In this document: positions 1 to 6,720 of the stretch, piece after piece
Layout: each line of letters starts with the position of its first letter
Position numbering within the stretch: the stretch's first letter is position 1
Assembly: GCA_002369155.1 (NCBI GenBank)
Contig: DFEM01000009.1
Span: 1 to 20,169 of the forward strand
Direction: 5' to 3'
Source: Lachnospiraceae bacterium UBA3802
GTDB taxonomy: Bacteria; Bacillota; Clostridia; Lachnospirales; Lachnospiraceae
DNA: 20,169 nt
Program-made: the position numbers and the translations under genes
Notes under the pieces: model-generated
Seen by the model: the letters and a program-made list of their open reading frames with translations, nothing else
Told to the model about the DNA's origin: nothing
Database searches by the model: none

Positions 1-153
1 CGATCTAAGGCAGATAACTTAAAATCAAAAATTTTCTCTTACTAAGAATGTTTTTCTAACTCGGCGTCTTCCGAAAACAGCGACAAATTGAGACTCGTCC
101 TCTTTCAAAAGTGACTTTAATAACTTTTTTTCTTCTATTCTTCCAACCCTATT
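1..153 (-). pseudogene. Decayed P-loop ATPase (archaeal-ATPase/DUF234-like), N-terminal remnant running off the left edge
   Basis: Codons around 147-28 read VGRIEEKKLL..., then VAVFGRRRVRKTFLVRENF. This matches the N-terminus of the AAA ATPases often annotated archaeal ATPase/DUF234, which normally start near MFVGRE and carry a GRRRVGKT Walker A motif. The Walker A glycine is arginine (AGA at 55-57, one transition from GGA), which should abolish nucleotide binding. A TGA at 25-27 ends the frame right after VRENF. Reading resumes in a neighbouring frame as FDFKLSALD, which would suit the next strand of such a protein, so a frameshift is likely too. No credible start with a ribosome binding site is seen at the domain boundary. 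Function is presumed lost. The family call rests on a short segment. Confidence 0.6.
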
Positions 154-182
154 CTCCTCATTTTTTCTAAATCTTGTATTAA

Positions 183-302
183 TTATAGGATTTGGAAGTT
201 TTCTACGACATGATTTACTAATGGAACCCAATACAAATCTTGACAATCACTATATGTATTTAGAAAGTCAATTAGCCTTTTTTCAACATCGATGTTTTTC
301 AT
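183..302 (-). CDS. Small unrecognised ORF (39 aa), possibly a truncated gene start
   Basis: An ATG at 300-302 opens a frame of 39 codons starting MKNIDVEKRLIDFLNTY and ending at a TAA at 183-185. An AAAGGTGAT element lies about 12 nt upstream, rather far for a good ribosome binding site. It lies 48 bp after the toxin stop and could be read from the same transcript. It overlaps the start of the decayed ATPase in another frame. It looks more like the front of an interrupted gene than a complete small protein. No family is recognised, and it may not be translated. Confidence 0.25.
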   Translation of the reverse strand: MKNIDVEKRLIDFLNTYSDCQDLYWVPLVNHVVENFQIL

Positions 303-350
303 TATTCTAACTAATCACCTTTCGAAAAAAATTTTATAATCCATCATTTT

Positions 351-656
351 TTAGATATTTCTTCCTTGATACTGAATCGTAATAACATAAACCTTCTTTT
401 CAGATTCATCTATCTTAAAGATGGCAATGTAATTATCTATAAGTAGCTGTTTATAGCCCTTTCCAGCGTATCTTCCAACTTGTCTGTCCTGATGTGATTC
501 AGGATATTCATCTAAATTAAAAATGGCATCCCAAATTCTATCGGTCTGCCCTTTTGCATTTTCCGGAGATAACTTTTCCAGAGCTATATAAGCATAGATT
601 TCTTCTATATCACGATATGCTTTCGGATATAACAAAACTTCGTATTTTTTAGCCAT
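351..656 (-). CDS. RelE/ParE-family toxin of a type II toxin-antitoxin system
   Basis: The 101-aa protein has the layout of the RelE/ParE superfamily: an N-terminal strand (YEVLLYPKAYRDIEEIYAYI), two helices (residues ~12-50, with NAKGQTDRIWDAIFNLDEYP), then the beta-sheet segments GYKQLLIDNYIAIFKIDE and KKVYVITIQYQGRNI. Family members inhibit DNA gyrase (ParE) or cleave mRNA on the ribosome (RelE). The sequence alone does not say which, although the early helical hairpin and the ending YQGRNI look more ParE-like. The gene overlaps the antitoxin by 8 bp (ATG at 654-656 inside the antitoxin end), so translation is coupled and the antitoxin is made first. Length is normal and the frame is intact. 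Confidence 0.85.
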   Translation of the reverse strand: MAKKYEVLLYPKAYRDIEEIYAYIALEKLSPENAKGQTDRIWDAIFNLDEYPESHQDRQVGRYAGKGYKQLLIDNYIAIFKIDESEKKVYVITIQYQGRNI

Positions 657-912
657 AGTATTTCTTGTCTAGCTTCTTTCTGGCATCTTTAGCTGAAATA
701 GGCTTTGCTCCTTGTTCGATTTCTCTCTCAGCTTCTTCAATAGCATTATCTATTCTATTAATCCGAGCAAATTGTTCATACATTTCAGTGCTCATGATAA
801 CAAGATCGCTATATCCGTTTTTCGTTATAAATATAGGCTCTTTATTTTTGTGAGCCAACTCCGAAATCTCACTCGTTTTTCTTAAATCTCTTATAGGCAT
901 TATTATTGGCAT
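649..912 (-). CDS. Phd/YefM-family antitoxin
   Basis: This is an 87-aa antitoxin of the Phd/YefM type. The N-terminal DNA-binding part reads MPIIMPIRDLRKTSEISELAHKNKEPIFITKNGYSDLVIMSTEMYEQ, a close match to the usual pattern (I.DLR......L...N.EPI.ITKNG..D.V.MS...YE). The charged C-terminal tail (EAEREIEQGAKPISAKDARKKLDKKY) should wrap the toxin. A longer reading begins at a GTG at 919-921, but that codon lies inside the Shine-Dalgarno element GAGGAGGTGA, so the ATG at 910-912 is the start. It is the first gene of the pair, with a promoter at 937-965. It should neutralise the toxin and repress its own promoter, alone or with the toxin. Confidence 0.88.
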   Translation of the reverse strand: MPIIMPIRDLRKTSEISELAHKNKEPIFITKNGYSDLVIMSTEMYEQFARINRIDNAIEEAEREIEQGAKPISAKDARKKLDKKYYG

Positions 913-927
913 AAAAATCACCTCCTC

Positions 928-945
928 TGTATCATAAATGTATCA
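928..945. promoter_or_regulatory. Candidate antitoxin operator: tandem TGTATCA boxes
   Basis: TGTATCA occurs at 928-934 and again at 939-945, 11 bp apart, so both face the same side of the helix. They overlap the -10 and the predicted transcription start. A further GTATCAC copy lies upstream at 987-993. Position and repetition fit autorepression by the antitoxin, which is inferred. Confidence 0.5.
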
Positions 946-965
946 CAATTGCGGCACAATGTAAA
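937..965 (-). promoter_or_regulatory. Promoter of the toxin-antitoxin operon
   Basis: Reading the minus strand, a -35 TTTACA (960-965) is followed by a 17-nt spacer and a -10 TACATT (937-942) preceded by TGA, an extended -10. The predicted transcript starts near 930 and gives a leader of about 18 nt before the antitoxin ATG. Confidence 0.6.
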
Positions 966-993
966 GAATATATCCTATCAAAAAAGGTATCAC

Positions 994-1023
994 TATTTAG
1001 AAATATTGCGATATTCCTAAATA
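994..1023 (-). terminator. Hairpin after the GNAT gene, weak terminator candidate
   Basis: Two 13-nt arms (994-1006 and 1011-1023) pair around a 4-nt loop with one G-U wobble on the minus-strand transcript. The stem is A+T-rich and a T6 run comes only about 8 nt later (981-986 region). It lies just past the stop of the last gene of the seven-gene run, so it may be a weak terminator, or an RNA-stabilising 3' hairpin. Confidence 0.4.
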
Positions 1024-1030
1024 CCCTGTC

Positions 1031-1552
1031 CTATATTTCCATAGTGTAGAAAACAATCGGATAGGCGACATTCATTACAACATAATTATATTCATACTCG
1101 GACAATTCTCCGCCCCACGATTCATAGACCTTCCTGGCTTTAATATTATCCTTCAATACTCCTATGATGTATTTGTTTGCCTTTTTTGTCTTTGCCCACT
1201 CGGTAAAAATGTCTCTTAACGCTGTACCGATTCCTTTTCCCTGATATTCGGGATATACATAAAGTGCAGTAAGATCGGCGTACCCGTTTTTGAAGTATTC
1301 ATAATCCGTATCGAGGGTGCCAAATATCAATCCCACTATTTTTCCGTCACATTCAGCTACATATGCGATTTTTCTTTCGCCAACGTATTTATCTTCAGTA
1401 AATCCATTGACCCTTTCTTCTCTTGCGTAGTCACGTCCATCGAATACCTCTTTGGGAAAAATGTGACCATATGCATCACGCCATACTTCATCCAAAAGAG
1501 TATACCATTCATATGCGTCTTCTTTTTGTACCGGTCTGTATTTGATTTCCAT
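1031..1552 (-). CDS. GNAT-family N-acetyltransferase
   Basis: A 173-aa acetyltransferase of the GNAT fold, which transfers acetyl from acetyl-CoA to an amine. The acetyl-CoA loop is clear: ADLTALYVYPEYQGKGIGTALRDIF, with Q-G-K-G-I-G at residues 104-109. The second half (KANKYIIGVLKDNIKARKVYESWGGE) is the usual motif B region. The N-terminus (IKYRPVQKEDAYEWYTLLDEVWRDAYGHIFP) resembles GNATs sometimes annotated as RimI-like or amine/antibiotic acetyltransferases. The substrate cannot be named. Translation probably starts at the ATG at 1550-1552, which has a GAGG about 7 nt upstream, rather than four codons earlier. It is the last gene of the seven-gene run, 59 bp after the small lipoprotein. 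Confidence 0.85.
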   Translation of the reverse strand: MEIKYRPVQKEDAYEWYTLLDEVWRDAYGHIFPKEVFDGRDYAREERVNGFTEDKYVGERKIAYVAECDGKIVGLIFGTLDTDYEYFKNGYADLTALYVYPEYQGKGIGTALRDIFTEWAKTKKANKYIIGVLKDNIKARKVYESWGGELSEYEYNYVVMNVAYPIVFYTMEI

Positions 1553-1611
1553 ATTTTGCCTCATAATCCAATTCTCACTTTTATGATACTCAACTACAGG
1601 TTCAATATATA

Positions 1612-2007
1612 TTACTTTTGTTTTTTGAAAATCATTGTCGAGGTGTTGCCTTCTTCGCCGACCTCATAGGTCATGGTATCGCCCTTTACGGTAGGTGATG
1701 CGAAAACAAATCCGCCGTCCATTTTAAAATTGTATTGGTTATTACCCAAATCTTCCAATATGAAAGGAATTTCTACAGGCTTTTTCAAAAGCTTCATTTC
1801 ACAGGTATAATTAACCTCATCGCCCTTAATCACATAAGTTTCCGATATGCCCAGTTCCTCTAAATCGGATTGGCTTAATTTGTTGCCCGAAGGTTCTATC
1901 TCTTCATATAAAACCCATGTGCCTTCTATGCTGCCGGCGTTGCAGCCGGTAAGGACAAAAATCCCGATTATCAGCGACATAAAAACCGATATCAATTTCT
2001 TTTTCAT
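1612..2007 (-). CDS. Small secreted lipoprotein, unknown function
   Basis: A 131-aa protein starting MKKKLISVFMSLIIGIFVLTGC, a type II signal peptide with lipobox LTGC (Cys22). It should be lipidated and held on the outer face of the membrane. The mature part begins IEGTWVLYEE and alternates short strands (YVIKGDEVNYTCEMKLLKKPVEIPF, NNQYNFKMDGGFVF, GDTMTYEVGEEGNTSTMIFKK). This suggests a small beta-barrel of the lipocalin-like kind found in DUF5640/DUF4854-type Firmicutes lipoproteins; the family assignment is tentative. The GTG at 2014-2016 sits inside the AGGTGA ribosome binding site, so the ATG at 2005-2007 is the start. It lies 21 bp downstream of the EamA gene and is probably cotranscribed. 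Confidence 0.8.
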   Translation of the reverse strand: MKKKLISVFMSLIIGIFVLTGCNAGSIEGTWVLYEEIEPSGNKLSQSDLEELGISETYVIKGDEVNYTCEMKLLKKPVEIPFILEDLGNNQYNFKMDGGFVFASPTVKGDTMTYEVGEEGNTSTMIFKKQK

Positions 2008-2028
2008 TTTATTCACCTATTGGTTTAT

Positions 2029-2901
2029 TTAATCTTTGCCACGCCTTGCTTTTTCCCATCGCACAAAAGCGACACCGATAATAATCGCATATCCGATAAA
2101 ACTCCACATCGTGGGTATTTCCCTGAAAAACAAAAATCCCCAGAGCGTTGCAAATATAACCTGCGTATAATCAAACACCGAAAGTTTCTTTGCCGGTGCG
2201 TATTTATATGCTGTTGTAATCGAAAACTGGCCAAGTGCCGCCGATAATCCCGCAAGGACAAGAATTAGCCACTGCAAGGCGCTCATCGGTACAAAATGTG
2301 TAATCATAAAAGGGAAAGTAAGAAGACACGAAAAAAGAGAAAAACAAATAACAATGACCGGTGTTTTGGCTCCTTTCTTGGTCGCACGTCTTACAAAAAC
2401 ATATGCGCATCCTGCACCGAATCCACCGTAAAGCCCGACAAGGGACGGAACAAGCTCCATATTGCTTCCCGTCGGCCTAATGATAAACAAAGCTCCTATA
2501 AAAGCAATAATCGTTGCCGTAATATCAAACTTCGAAGGCTTTTCCTTAAGAAGCGGAATCGATAAAACGATGGCGTAAAAAGGCGAAAGTTTGTTAAGCA
2601 TGTTTGAGTCCGCCAAAACAAGTTTGTCAATCGCATAGAAATTTGCAATAAGACCCGTGGTCCCGAAAAGACATCTGAAAAAAATATCCGGAGCAAATGA
2701 CTTTTTTATCTCAAACCTGTCTCTTTTGACAATCATGGTGCCTATGGCAATTATCAAAGCAAAAGCATTTCTGAAAAAAGCTTTTTGCATCGTGGGCAAA
2801 TCTCCGGAGAGTCTTACAAAAAAAGTCATAAGAGAAAACCCGATTGCCGCGAGAATAATACATACGATTCCTTTTGTCTGATTATTAAGATTTTTAAACA
2901 T
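2029..2901 (-). CDS. EamA/DMT-superfamily transporter
   Basis: A 290-aa integral membrane protein with about ten hydrophobic helices arranged as two EamA repeats: residues ~10-140 (GIVCIILAAIGFSLMTFFVRL to TATIIAFIGALFIIRP) and ~150-285 (LVGLYGGFGAGCAYVFVRRA to FIGYAIIIGVAFVRWEKA). The internal duplication, length and motif placement are those of drug/metabolite exporters of the DMT superfamily. These usually export amino acids, metabolites or toxic compounds; the substrate is not evident. The start is the ATG at 2899-2901 with a TGAGG ribosome binding site; a longer reading would run back into the preceding lipoprotein gene. With that start it follows that gene by 32 bp. It may export a product linked to the oxidoreductase and TetR genes of the same run, which is speculative. 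Confidence 0.9.
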   Translation of the reverse strand: MFKNLNNQTKGIVCIILAAIGFSLMTFFVRLSGDLPTMQKAFFRNAFALIIAIGTMIVKRDRFEIKKSFAPDIFFRCLFGTTGLIANFYAIDKLVLADSNMLNKLSPFYAIVLSIPLLKEKPSKFDITATIIAFIGALFIIRPTGSNMELVPSLVGLYGGFGAGCAYVFVRRATKKGAKTPVIVICFSLFSCLLTFPFMITHFVPMSALQWLILVLAGLSAALGQFSITTAYKYAPAKKLSVFDYTQVIFATLWGFLFFREIPTMWSFIGYAIIIGVAFVRWEKARRGKD

Positions 2902-2933
2902 GGCTGCCTCAGAAAGAATACATATATTTTTTA

Positions 2934-4037
2934 TTATTGTCCGTACCATACATTCCCATCGGGACCGGGAACCTCGGGATAACTTGCCATTTCAGGTAAA
3001 AGACAGTTTAAATACACCCCGGGCAGAGGTTCTTCGTTTGTTTCAAGCCCCATATCATCTACGAATGAACGAAGGTTTAAATTGTAAATATAATGATAGT
3101 AACTGATGGAACCTTCATCTTCCAAATGTTCATAGTTAACGACTATCATTCCGTTTCCGCGCATGAATACATCATTTATCTTATCGCCTGCAGGAACCAA
3201 TTCACCGATAATATCCCTGCCAACCCAGTATTCCAAGGTTTTGTCATCGATTGACGTACCGGCGTATTCATGGATTTTTTGATCCTCAGGATCGTAAAAG
3301 AAATAATATTTCTTCCATGTATGTCCGATAGGCATACCTCCGATAGTATTGTCCAGCATCATATCGTATGCAGGATGAGTAATGGTAAAAAATGAGGGAT
3401 TGCCTTCATCCTGCCATACCGAGCCTATATGCGAAAATTCAGCCTCTGATAAACTGCCGTCCGCTACGTAATAAACAAAGCTGTAACTTTCGGACATGTA
3501 ATAATCATCTATCATCACATAATTGATGTCTCCGACTTTCATCGTACGAATCTCTTTTCCGAGTCCGATTCCGTTGCCCTGGCATATTTTTTGGCATTTT
3601 GAATCCGATACAAACCATACAAAGGAATTGGGTACACAACCAAAATCTTCATCAATGTCGTCTCCGGTTATGGCAAACGCTTCTTCGCTGCCGTCGCCGT
3701 CAAAGTCATCCAGAATAAAAGCTTTAATATCATCTTTTTCGCAACCGCTTTCGGCGATTATTTTTTCTTTAAATTCATCTTCTTTGGAAGCTGCATCATT
3801 CTCACCTGTTGTGTTGTCTGAATCTTTGTCATTTGCGTCTGTATTTATCTTGTCGTCAGTATCAGTACCCGCATTGGAATCATCAACTGTATTAACATCT
3901 GTTTTGCTTTCCGCAACCTGAGCCACGGTATTGCCGTCATCCTTTGTGGATGTGACATTTGCATTTCCGATTGTGCAGGCCGTAAGACTAAAGGAAGCCA
4001 GCACAACACCCATAACAATTCCTAAATTACGTTTCAT
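2934..4037 (-). CDS. Large secreted lipoprotein with acidic linker, unknown function
   Basis: A 367-aa protein with signal peptide MKRNLGIVMGVVLASFSLTAC (lipobox LTAC, Cys21). Residues ~28-90 form a low-complexity linker rich in Asp, Thr, Asn and Lys, typical of a spacer crossing the cell wall. Then comes DDIKAFILDDFDGDGSEEAFAITGDD (~102-127). Its DxDxDG-type loop resembles the calcium-binding loop of FG-GAP/VCBS or dockerin-like modules. The remainder (~130-367) is rich in aromatic residues and beta strands (WFVSDSK, YVMIDDYYMSESYSFVYYVADG, WKKYYFFYDPEDQKI). I do not recognise an enzyme. Its ribosome binding site AAGGAGAG lies over the end of the VOC gene, whose stop is 1 bp upstream, so translation is probably coupled. 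Confidence 0.8.
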   Translation of the reverse strand: MKRNLGIVMGVVLASFSLTACTIGNANVTSTKDDGNTVAQVAESKTDVNTVDDSNAGTDTDDKINTDANDKDSDNTTGENDAASKEDEFKEKIIAESGCEKDDIKAFILDDFDGDGSEEAFAITGDDIDEDFGCVPNSFVWFVSDSKCQKICQGNGIGLGKEIRTMKVGDINYVMIDDYYMSESYSFVYYVADGSLSEAEFSHIGSVWQDEGNPSFFTITHPAYDMMLDNTIGGMPIGHTWKKYYFFYDPEDQKIHEYAGTSIDDKTLEYWVGRDIIGELVPAGDKINDVFMRGNGMIVVNYEHLEDEGSISYYHYIYNLNLRSFVDDMGLETNEEPLPGVYLNCLLPEMASYPEVPGPDGNVWYGQ

Positions 4038-4038
4038 T

Positions 4039-4416
4039 TCATCTCTCCTTAAAAAACTCTATTTGTTCACCAAGCGGTCCAAAGCAAAATGCCATTCTGA
4101 TCGGATATTCGGGATCAGACATTATCACCTTGTCGTTTGGCTCCAAAAACACTTCATAACCTGCTTCTTTAACTTTCTTCGCCACCATGTCCACATCGTC
4201 TGTAAGCAGGGCAAAATGACGAATAGCACCAAGGCGATGCTCTCCGTCAGCATTGGTAAAGACCTCTATAAAACCGTTGCCGGTATCTATCATAAAACCA
4301 TCCGGCCATTCGCGAATGATTTTCAAACCCAATACCGTGATGTAAAAATCCTTAACTTTTTTGATTTCTTCCTCGGTATTGCATTTCATTGAAATGTGGT
4401 GAATTCCTTTAATCAT
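4039..4416 (-). CDS. VOC-superfamily (glyoxalase/dioxygenase fold) protein
   Basis: A 125-aa protein with the two beta-alpha-beta-beta-beta modules of the vicinal oxygen chelate fold. Module one is IKGIHHISMKCNTEEEIKKVKDFYITVLGLKIIREW... with IEVF at 50-53. Module two is AIRHFALLTDDVDMVAKKVKEAGYEVFLEP ... EQIEFF. The four expected metal ligands can be placed at His7 (or His6), Glu51, His67 and Glu120, so it should bind a divalent metal. Known members include lactoylglutathione lyase, methylmalonyl-CoA epimerase, extradiol dioxygenases and fosfomycin-resistance enzymes. The reaction here is not determinable, and the general glyoxalase/bleomycin-resistance label is the safe one. It sits 24 bp after the TetR gene in the same run. 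Confidence 0.9.
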   Translation of the reverse strand: MIKGIHHISMKCNTEEEIKKVKDFYITVLGLKIIREWPDGFMIDTGNGFIEVFTNADGEHRLGAIRHFALLTDDVDMVAKKVKEAGYEVFLEPNDKVIMSDPEYPIRMAFCFGPLGEQIEFFKER

Positions 4417-4440
4417 GCTTCTTTTACTGCCTTTCCGTTT

Positions 4441-5016
4441 CTACTGTTTTAAAAGAAGCGACATTATCCACTTCGGATCGGGCGCTTTCATATTTTTATC
4501 CATGGCCATCTCTTCCATTACTCCCTGCACCGATGCCCAAAAACATCTGGATAAAAGAGTCGCATCTCCGCTTCGAAACACCCCCGCTTTTTGCCCTTTT
4601 TTAATAAGGGCTGCGGTATCCTTAACCGACTCTACCGAAAGTGCGACCTCTCTGGCCTCTTCAGGCATACCGCTTCGCCTTACCTGTCCCATGAGAACAA
4701 ACATATTGAATACCCATGGCTGTTCTTTGGCATATGAAAAAAGCTGTTCCAAAAATTTTTCCAGATAGATTTCAGGCGGCACACCCTCAATCCCCTTGGC
4801 ACTCGCCGATTTGGTCCCCTCAGCGCCCATCTTCACGAGTTCAAGAAGCAGTTCTTCCTTGGACTCAAAATAGTGAAACATAAGGCCCGTACTCATGGGA
4901 ACCGCCTCTGCTATATCCGTAATCTTTGTATCATAATACCCACGCTCGACAAACAAAGTTAACGCCGTCATGAGTATCTTTTGTTTTCTCTCTTCCTTTT
5001 GCTCTTTTCTTGTCAT
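4441..5016 (-). CDS. TetR/AcrR-family transcriptional regulator
   Basis: A 191-aa regulator. Residues ~8-55 form the TetR DNA-binding domain (KEERKQKILMTALTLFVERGYYDTKITDIAEAVPMSTGLMFHYFESKEELL), with the recognition helix near MSTGLMFHYF. The C-terminal ~135 residues are the helical ligand-binding and dimerisation domain, with no recognisable ligand signature. A strong GAGGGG ribosome binding site precedes the ATG. It lies 24 bp downstream of the FAD oxidoreductase. Two palindromes with shared half-sites bracket that gene's promoter (6574-6591 and 6626-6641) and are the natural target. The likely scheme is repression of its own operon, relieved by a hydrophobic ligand related to the oxidoreductase substrate. 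That scheme is inference; the family is certain. Confidence 0.93.
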   Translation of the reverse strand: MTRKEQKEERKQKILMTALTLFVERGYYDTKITDIAEAVPMSTGLMFHYFESKEELLLELVKMGAEGTKSASAKGIEGVPPEIYLEKFLEQLFSYAKEQPWVFNMFVLMGQVRRSGMPEEAREVALSVESVKDTAALIKKGQKAGVFRSGDATLLSRCFWASVQGVMEEMAMDKNMKAPDPKWIMSLLLKQ

Positions 5017-5040
5017 TTCTTCCCCTCAAAATAAAGGTAT

Positions 5041-6540
5041 TTAAATATTTATATCGCGTCTTTTACTTTTCAAAATTCTTTGCACCGCAAATTTTCCGCT
5101 GGCTGCGGCTACGGGAAGTCCTCCGGGCGAATTGGTCCACTGACCGGCGGGATAAAGATTGTCGATTCCCTTTAATTTACCCTTCATCTTAAGCTGTTTG
5201 GCATCGGGTGTGGCTGTAAAGCTCATGTAACTTCCGTGATATGCATTGCAGTATCTCTCATATGTAAGAGGTGTCCAGCAGTCAAGGAATTCCAAGTCTC
5301 CGACAAGCTCGGGAAATGCGGTCTCTATTCTCTTTACAACTTCTTTAACAAGTGCTTCTTTTCGCTCTTTGTATTCCGTCTCGCTTAAGCTCTTCCACAC
5401 TTCATAATCTTCATCGGTCTGCGAGATGCATGTCTGGATTACCTGCTTGCCGTCTTTAACAAAAATGGGGTCATATCCGTATGCTTTAACATACATTCTC
5501 TCAAAGGTACGATTACCTGCTTTAAGAGGTTCGATATCGATGAAAACCGTCTCCCCTCTATCATAACTTTCACTAACCGCAAATGCAACCTGGAAACCGC
5601 TTATCGTAGGATATTTCTTCGGTGCCTCGTAAGCTTCCTTAACGGCCTTTGGCATATATCCGGCAGGAAGAAATTTATTGAAAAGCACATATGTATCAAC
5701 GGCCGGGATAATATAATCGCCACGAATCACTCTGCCGTCTTCAAGTGTAATGCCTTCGGCTCTCTTTTTGCAAAGGTTAATCTTTTTGATACTTGAATTA
5801 TAATATATCTTTCCGCCAAGTTCCTTAAATCTTTTTTCCATGCGAAGCGACATCTTAAGAGATGCTCCCATGGGAATCTTGCCGTTACCGTCAGCCATGG
5901 TCGCATATGATACCAAAAATGCGTAAGTACAGTATTCCTTGGGAAGATAATCGCACATTAACTTTTGAAGGATGGGGGATTTAAATCTCTTGCTGTATTC
6001 TTCCAAAGAGAGCTTGCCGAATTCCTTCATGACTTTCGGAAAATCAGCCATATTCTTTCCCATGTTGATGTAGTCCTTTACGCCCCACATTTCCATGGGC
6101 TTGTTGGCAGGAAAGAGGCACTGCTTCGAATATTCCACATATTCAATAAACTTCTCTATCTCCTCTTTGTCTTCAGGGGATATCTCGATAAGTTCTCTCT
6201 TGGTACGCTCAAGATCATTCCAAAGTGTAGCGGTTACGCCATTGCTTATGGTCGAATAAAAAGCATTGATTTCGGCATATTCCATATCATCCGAAAGAGC
6301 TCCGACCTTCTTCCATACATCGTACATATCCGTATCTTTTCTTGTACCTGTAAGCCAGTGGATGCAGTTATCAATATGATAGCCTTTCCTGTTCCAACCG
6401 ATGCACTCTCCTCCGGGGATTGAGTTCTTCTCATAAATCTCTGCATCAAATCCTGCAAGAAGTGCATATACACCTGCAGAAAGACCTGCGATTCCGCCTC
6501 CGATGATTATTACCTTTTCTTTTTCATTAGTGTTTTTCAT
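5041..6540 (-). CDS. CrtI/phytoene-desaturase-like FAD-dependent oxidoreductase
   Basis: A 499-aa flavoprotein. The N-terminus has the dinucleotide-binding motif VIIIGGGIAGLSAGVYALLAG (GGGIAG at 14-19), ending in an acidic residue (EIYEKN) that binds the FAD ribose, followed by PGGECIGWNRKGYHIDNCIHW. The C-terminus has the second FAD signature GIDNLYPAGQWTNSPGGLPVAAASGKFAV. This layout is that of phytoene desaturases and their relatives (retinol saturase, carotenoid isomerase), which desaturate, saturate or isomerise polyene or isoprenoid lipids. No carotenoid genes are nearby, so the substrate is unknown. Translation begins at the ATG at 6538-6540 after an AAAGGAAA ribosome binding site; the open frame extends 53 codons further upstream, but that stretch contains the promoter. 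It heads the run and is likely controlled by the TetR protein. Confidence 0.88.
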   Translation of the reverse strand: MKNTNEKEKVIIIGGGIAGLSAGVYALLAGFDAEIYEKNSIPGGECIGWNRKGYHIDNCIHWLTGTRKDTDMYDVWKKVGALSDDMEYAEINAFYSTISNGVTATLWNDLERTKRELIEISPEDKEEIEKFIEYVEYSKQCLFPANKPMEMWGVKDYINMGKNMADFPKVMKEFGKLSLEEYSKRFKSPILQKLMCDYLPKEYCTYAFLVSYATMADGNGKIPMGASLKMSLRMEKRFKELGGKIYYNSSIKKINLCKKRAEGITLEDGRVIRGDYIIPAVDTYVLFNKFLPAGYMPKAVKEAYEAPKKYPTISGFQVAFAVSESYDRGETVFIDIEPLKAGNRTFERMYVKAYGYDPIFVKDGKQVIQTCISQTDEDYEVWKSLSETEYKERKEALVKEVVKRIETAFPELVGDLEFLDCWTPLTYERYCNAYHGSYMSFTATPDAKQLKMKGKLKGIDNLYPAGQWTNSPGGLPVAAASGKFAVQRILKSKRRDINI

Positions 6541-6573
6541 TTTTATATTTCCTTTCTTGTTGAATTCTCGTTC

Positions 6574-6591
6574 ATTGAATGTAGATTCAAT
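6574..6591. promoter_or_regulatory. Candidate TetR operator O1, overlapping the -10 and start site
   Basis: ATTGAAT and ATTCAAT, separated by GTAG, form a perfect 7-bp inverted repeat. It covers the -10 end and the predicted start of transcription, so a bound dimer would block RNA polymerase. Confidence 0.7.
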
Positions 6592-6617
6592 ATAACCGCA
6601 AAAGAATAGAATGTCAA
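6589..6617 (-). promoter_or_regulatory. Promoter of the oxidoreductase/TetR operon
   Basis: On the minus strand a consensus -35 TTGACA (6612-6617) is followed by a 17-nt spacer and a -10 TATATT (6589-6594). Transcription should start near 6582, giving a leader of about 42 nt to the ATG at 6540. This is the strongest promoter match in the window. Confidence 0.85.
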
Positions 6618-6625
6618 CACTTTTG

Positions 6626-6641
6626 TTGAATTTAAATTCAA
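6626..6641. promoter_or_regulatory. Candidate TetR operator O2, upstream of the -35
   Basis: A perfect 16-bp palindrome TTGAATTTAAATTCAA lies 8 bp upstream of the -35. It uses the same TTGAA/TTCAA half-site as O1. A further TTGAATTC element lies at 6560-6567 in the leader. Confidence 0.65.
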
Positions 6642-6682
6642 TAAATTTCAAAAAAGGAAAAACAAAGACTCCAAAAAGCATT

Positions 6683-6713
6683 AAAAAAAGCCTAAACAAA
6701 GCGTTCAGGCTTT
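6683..6713 (-). terminator. Rho-independent terminator of the helicase gene
   Basis: On the minus-strand transcript an 11-bp stem (6703-6713 with 6687-6697, one G-U pair) with a 5-nt loop is followed by a run of T (6683-6689). It lies 7 bp after the helicase stop and separates that gene from the oxidoreductase operon. Confidence 0.88.
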
Positions 6714-6720
6714 AAAAGAA

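Noticed and set aside
3523..3921. A 132-codon plus-strand frame, Ser-rich
   Set aside because: It is the mirror of the Asp/Glu-rich linker and adjoining part of the lipoprotein on the other strand; no ribosome binding site or family match.
5965..6423. A 152-codon plus-strand frame
   Set aside because: Entirely antisense to the conserved N-terminal half of the FAD oxidoreductase and without a recognisable domain.
6541..6699. 53-codon N-terminal extension of the FAD oxidoreductase
   Set aside because: The extension contains the promoter and operators, and the ATG at 6540 has its own ribosome binding site directly before the FAD-binding motif.
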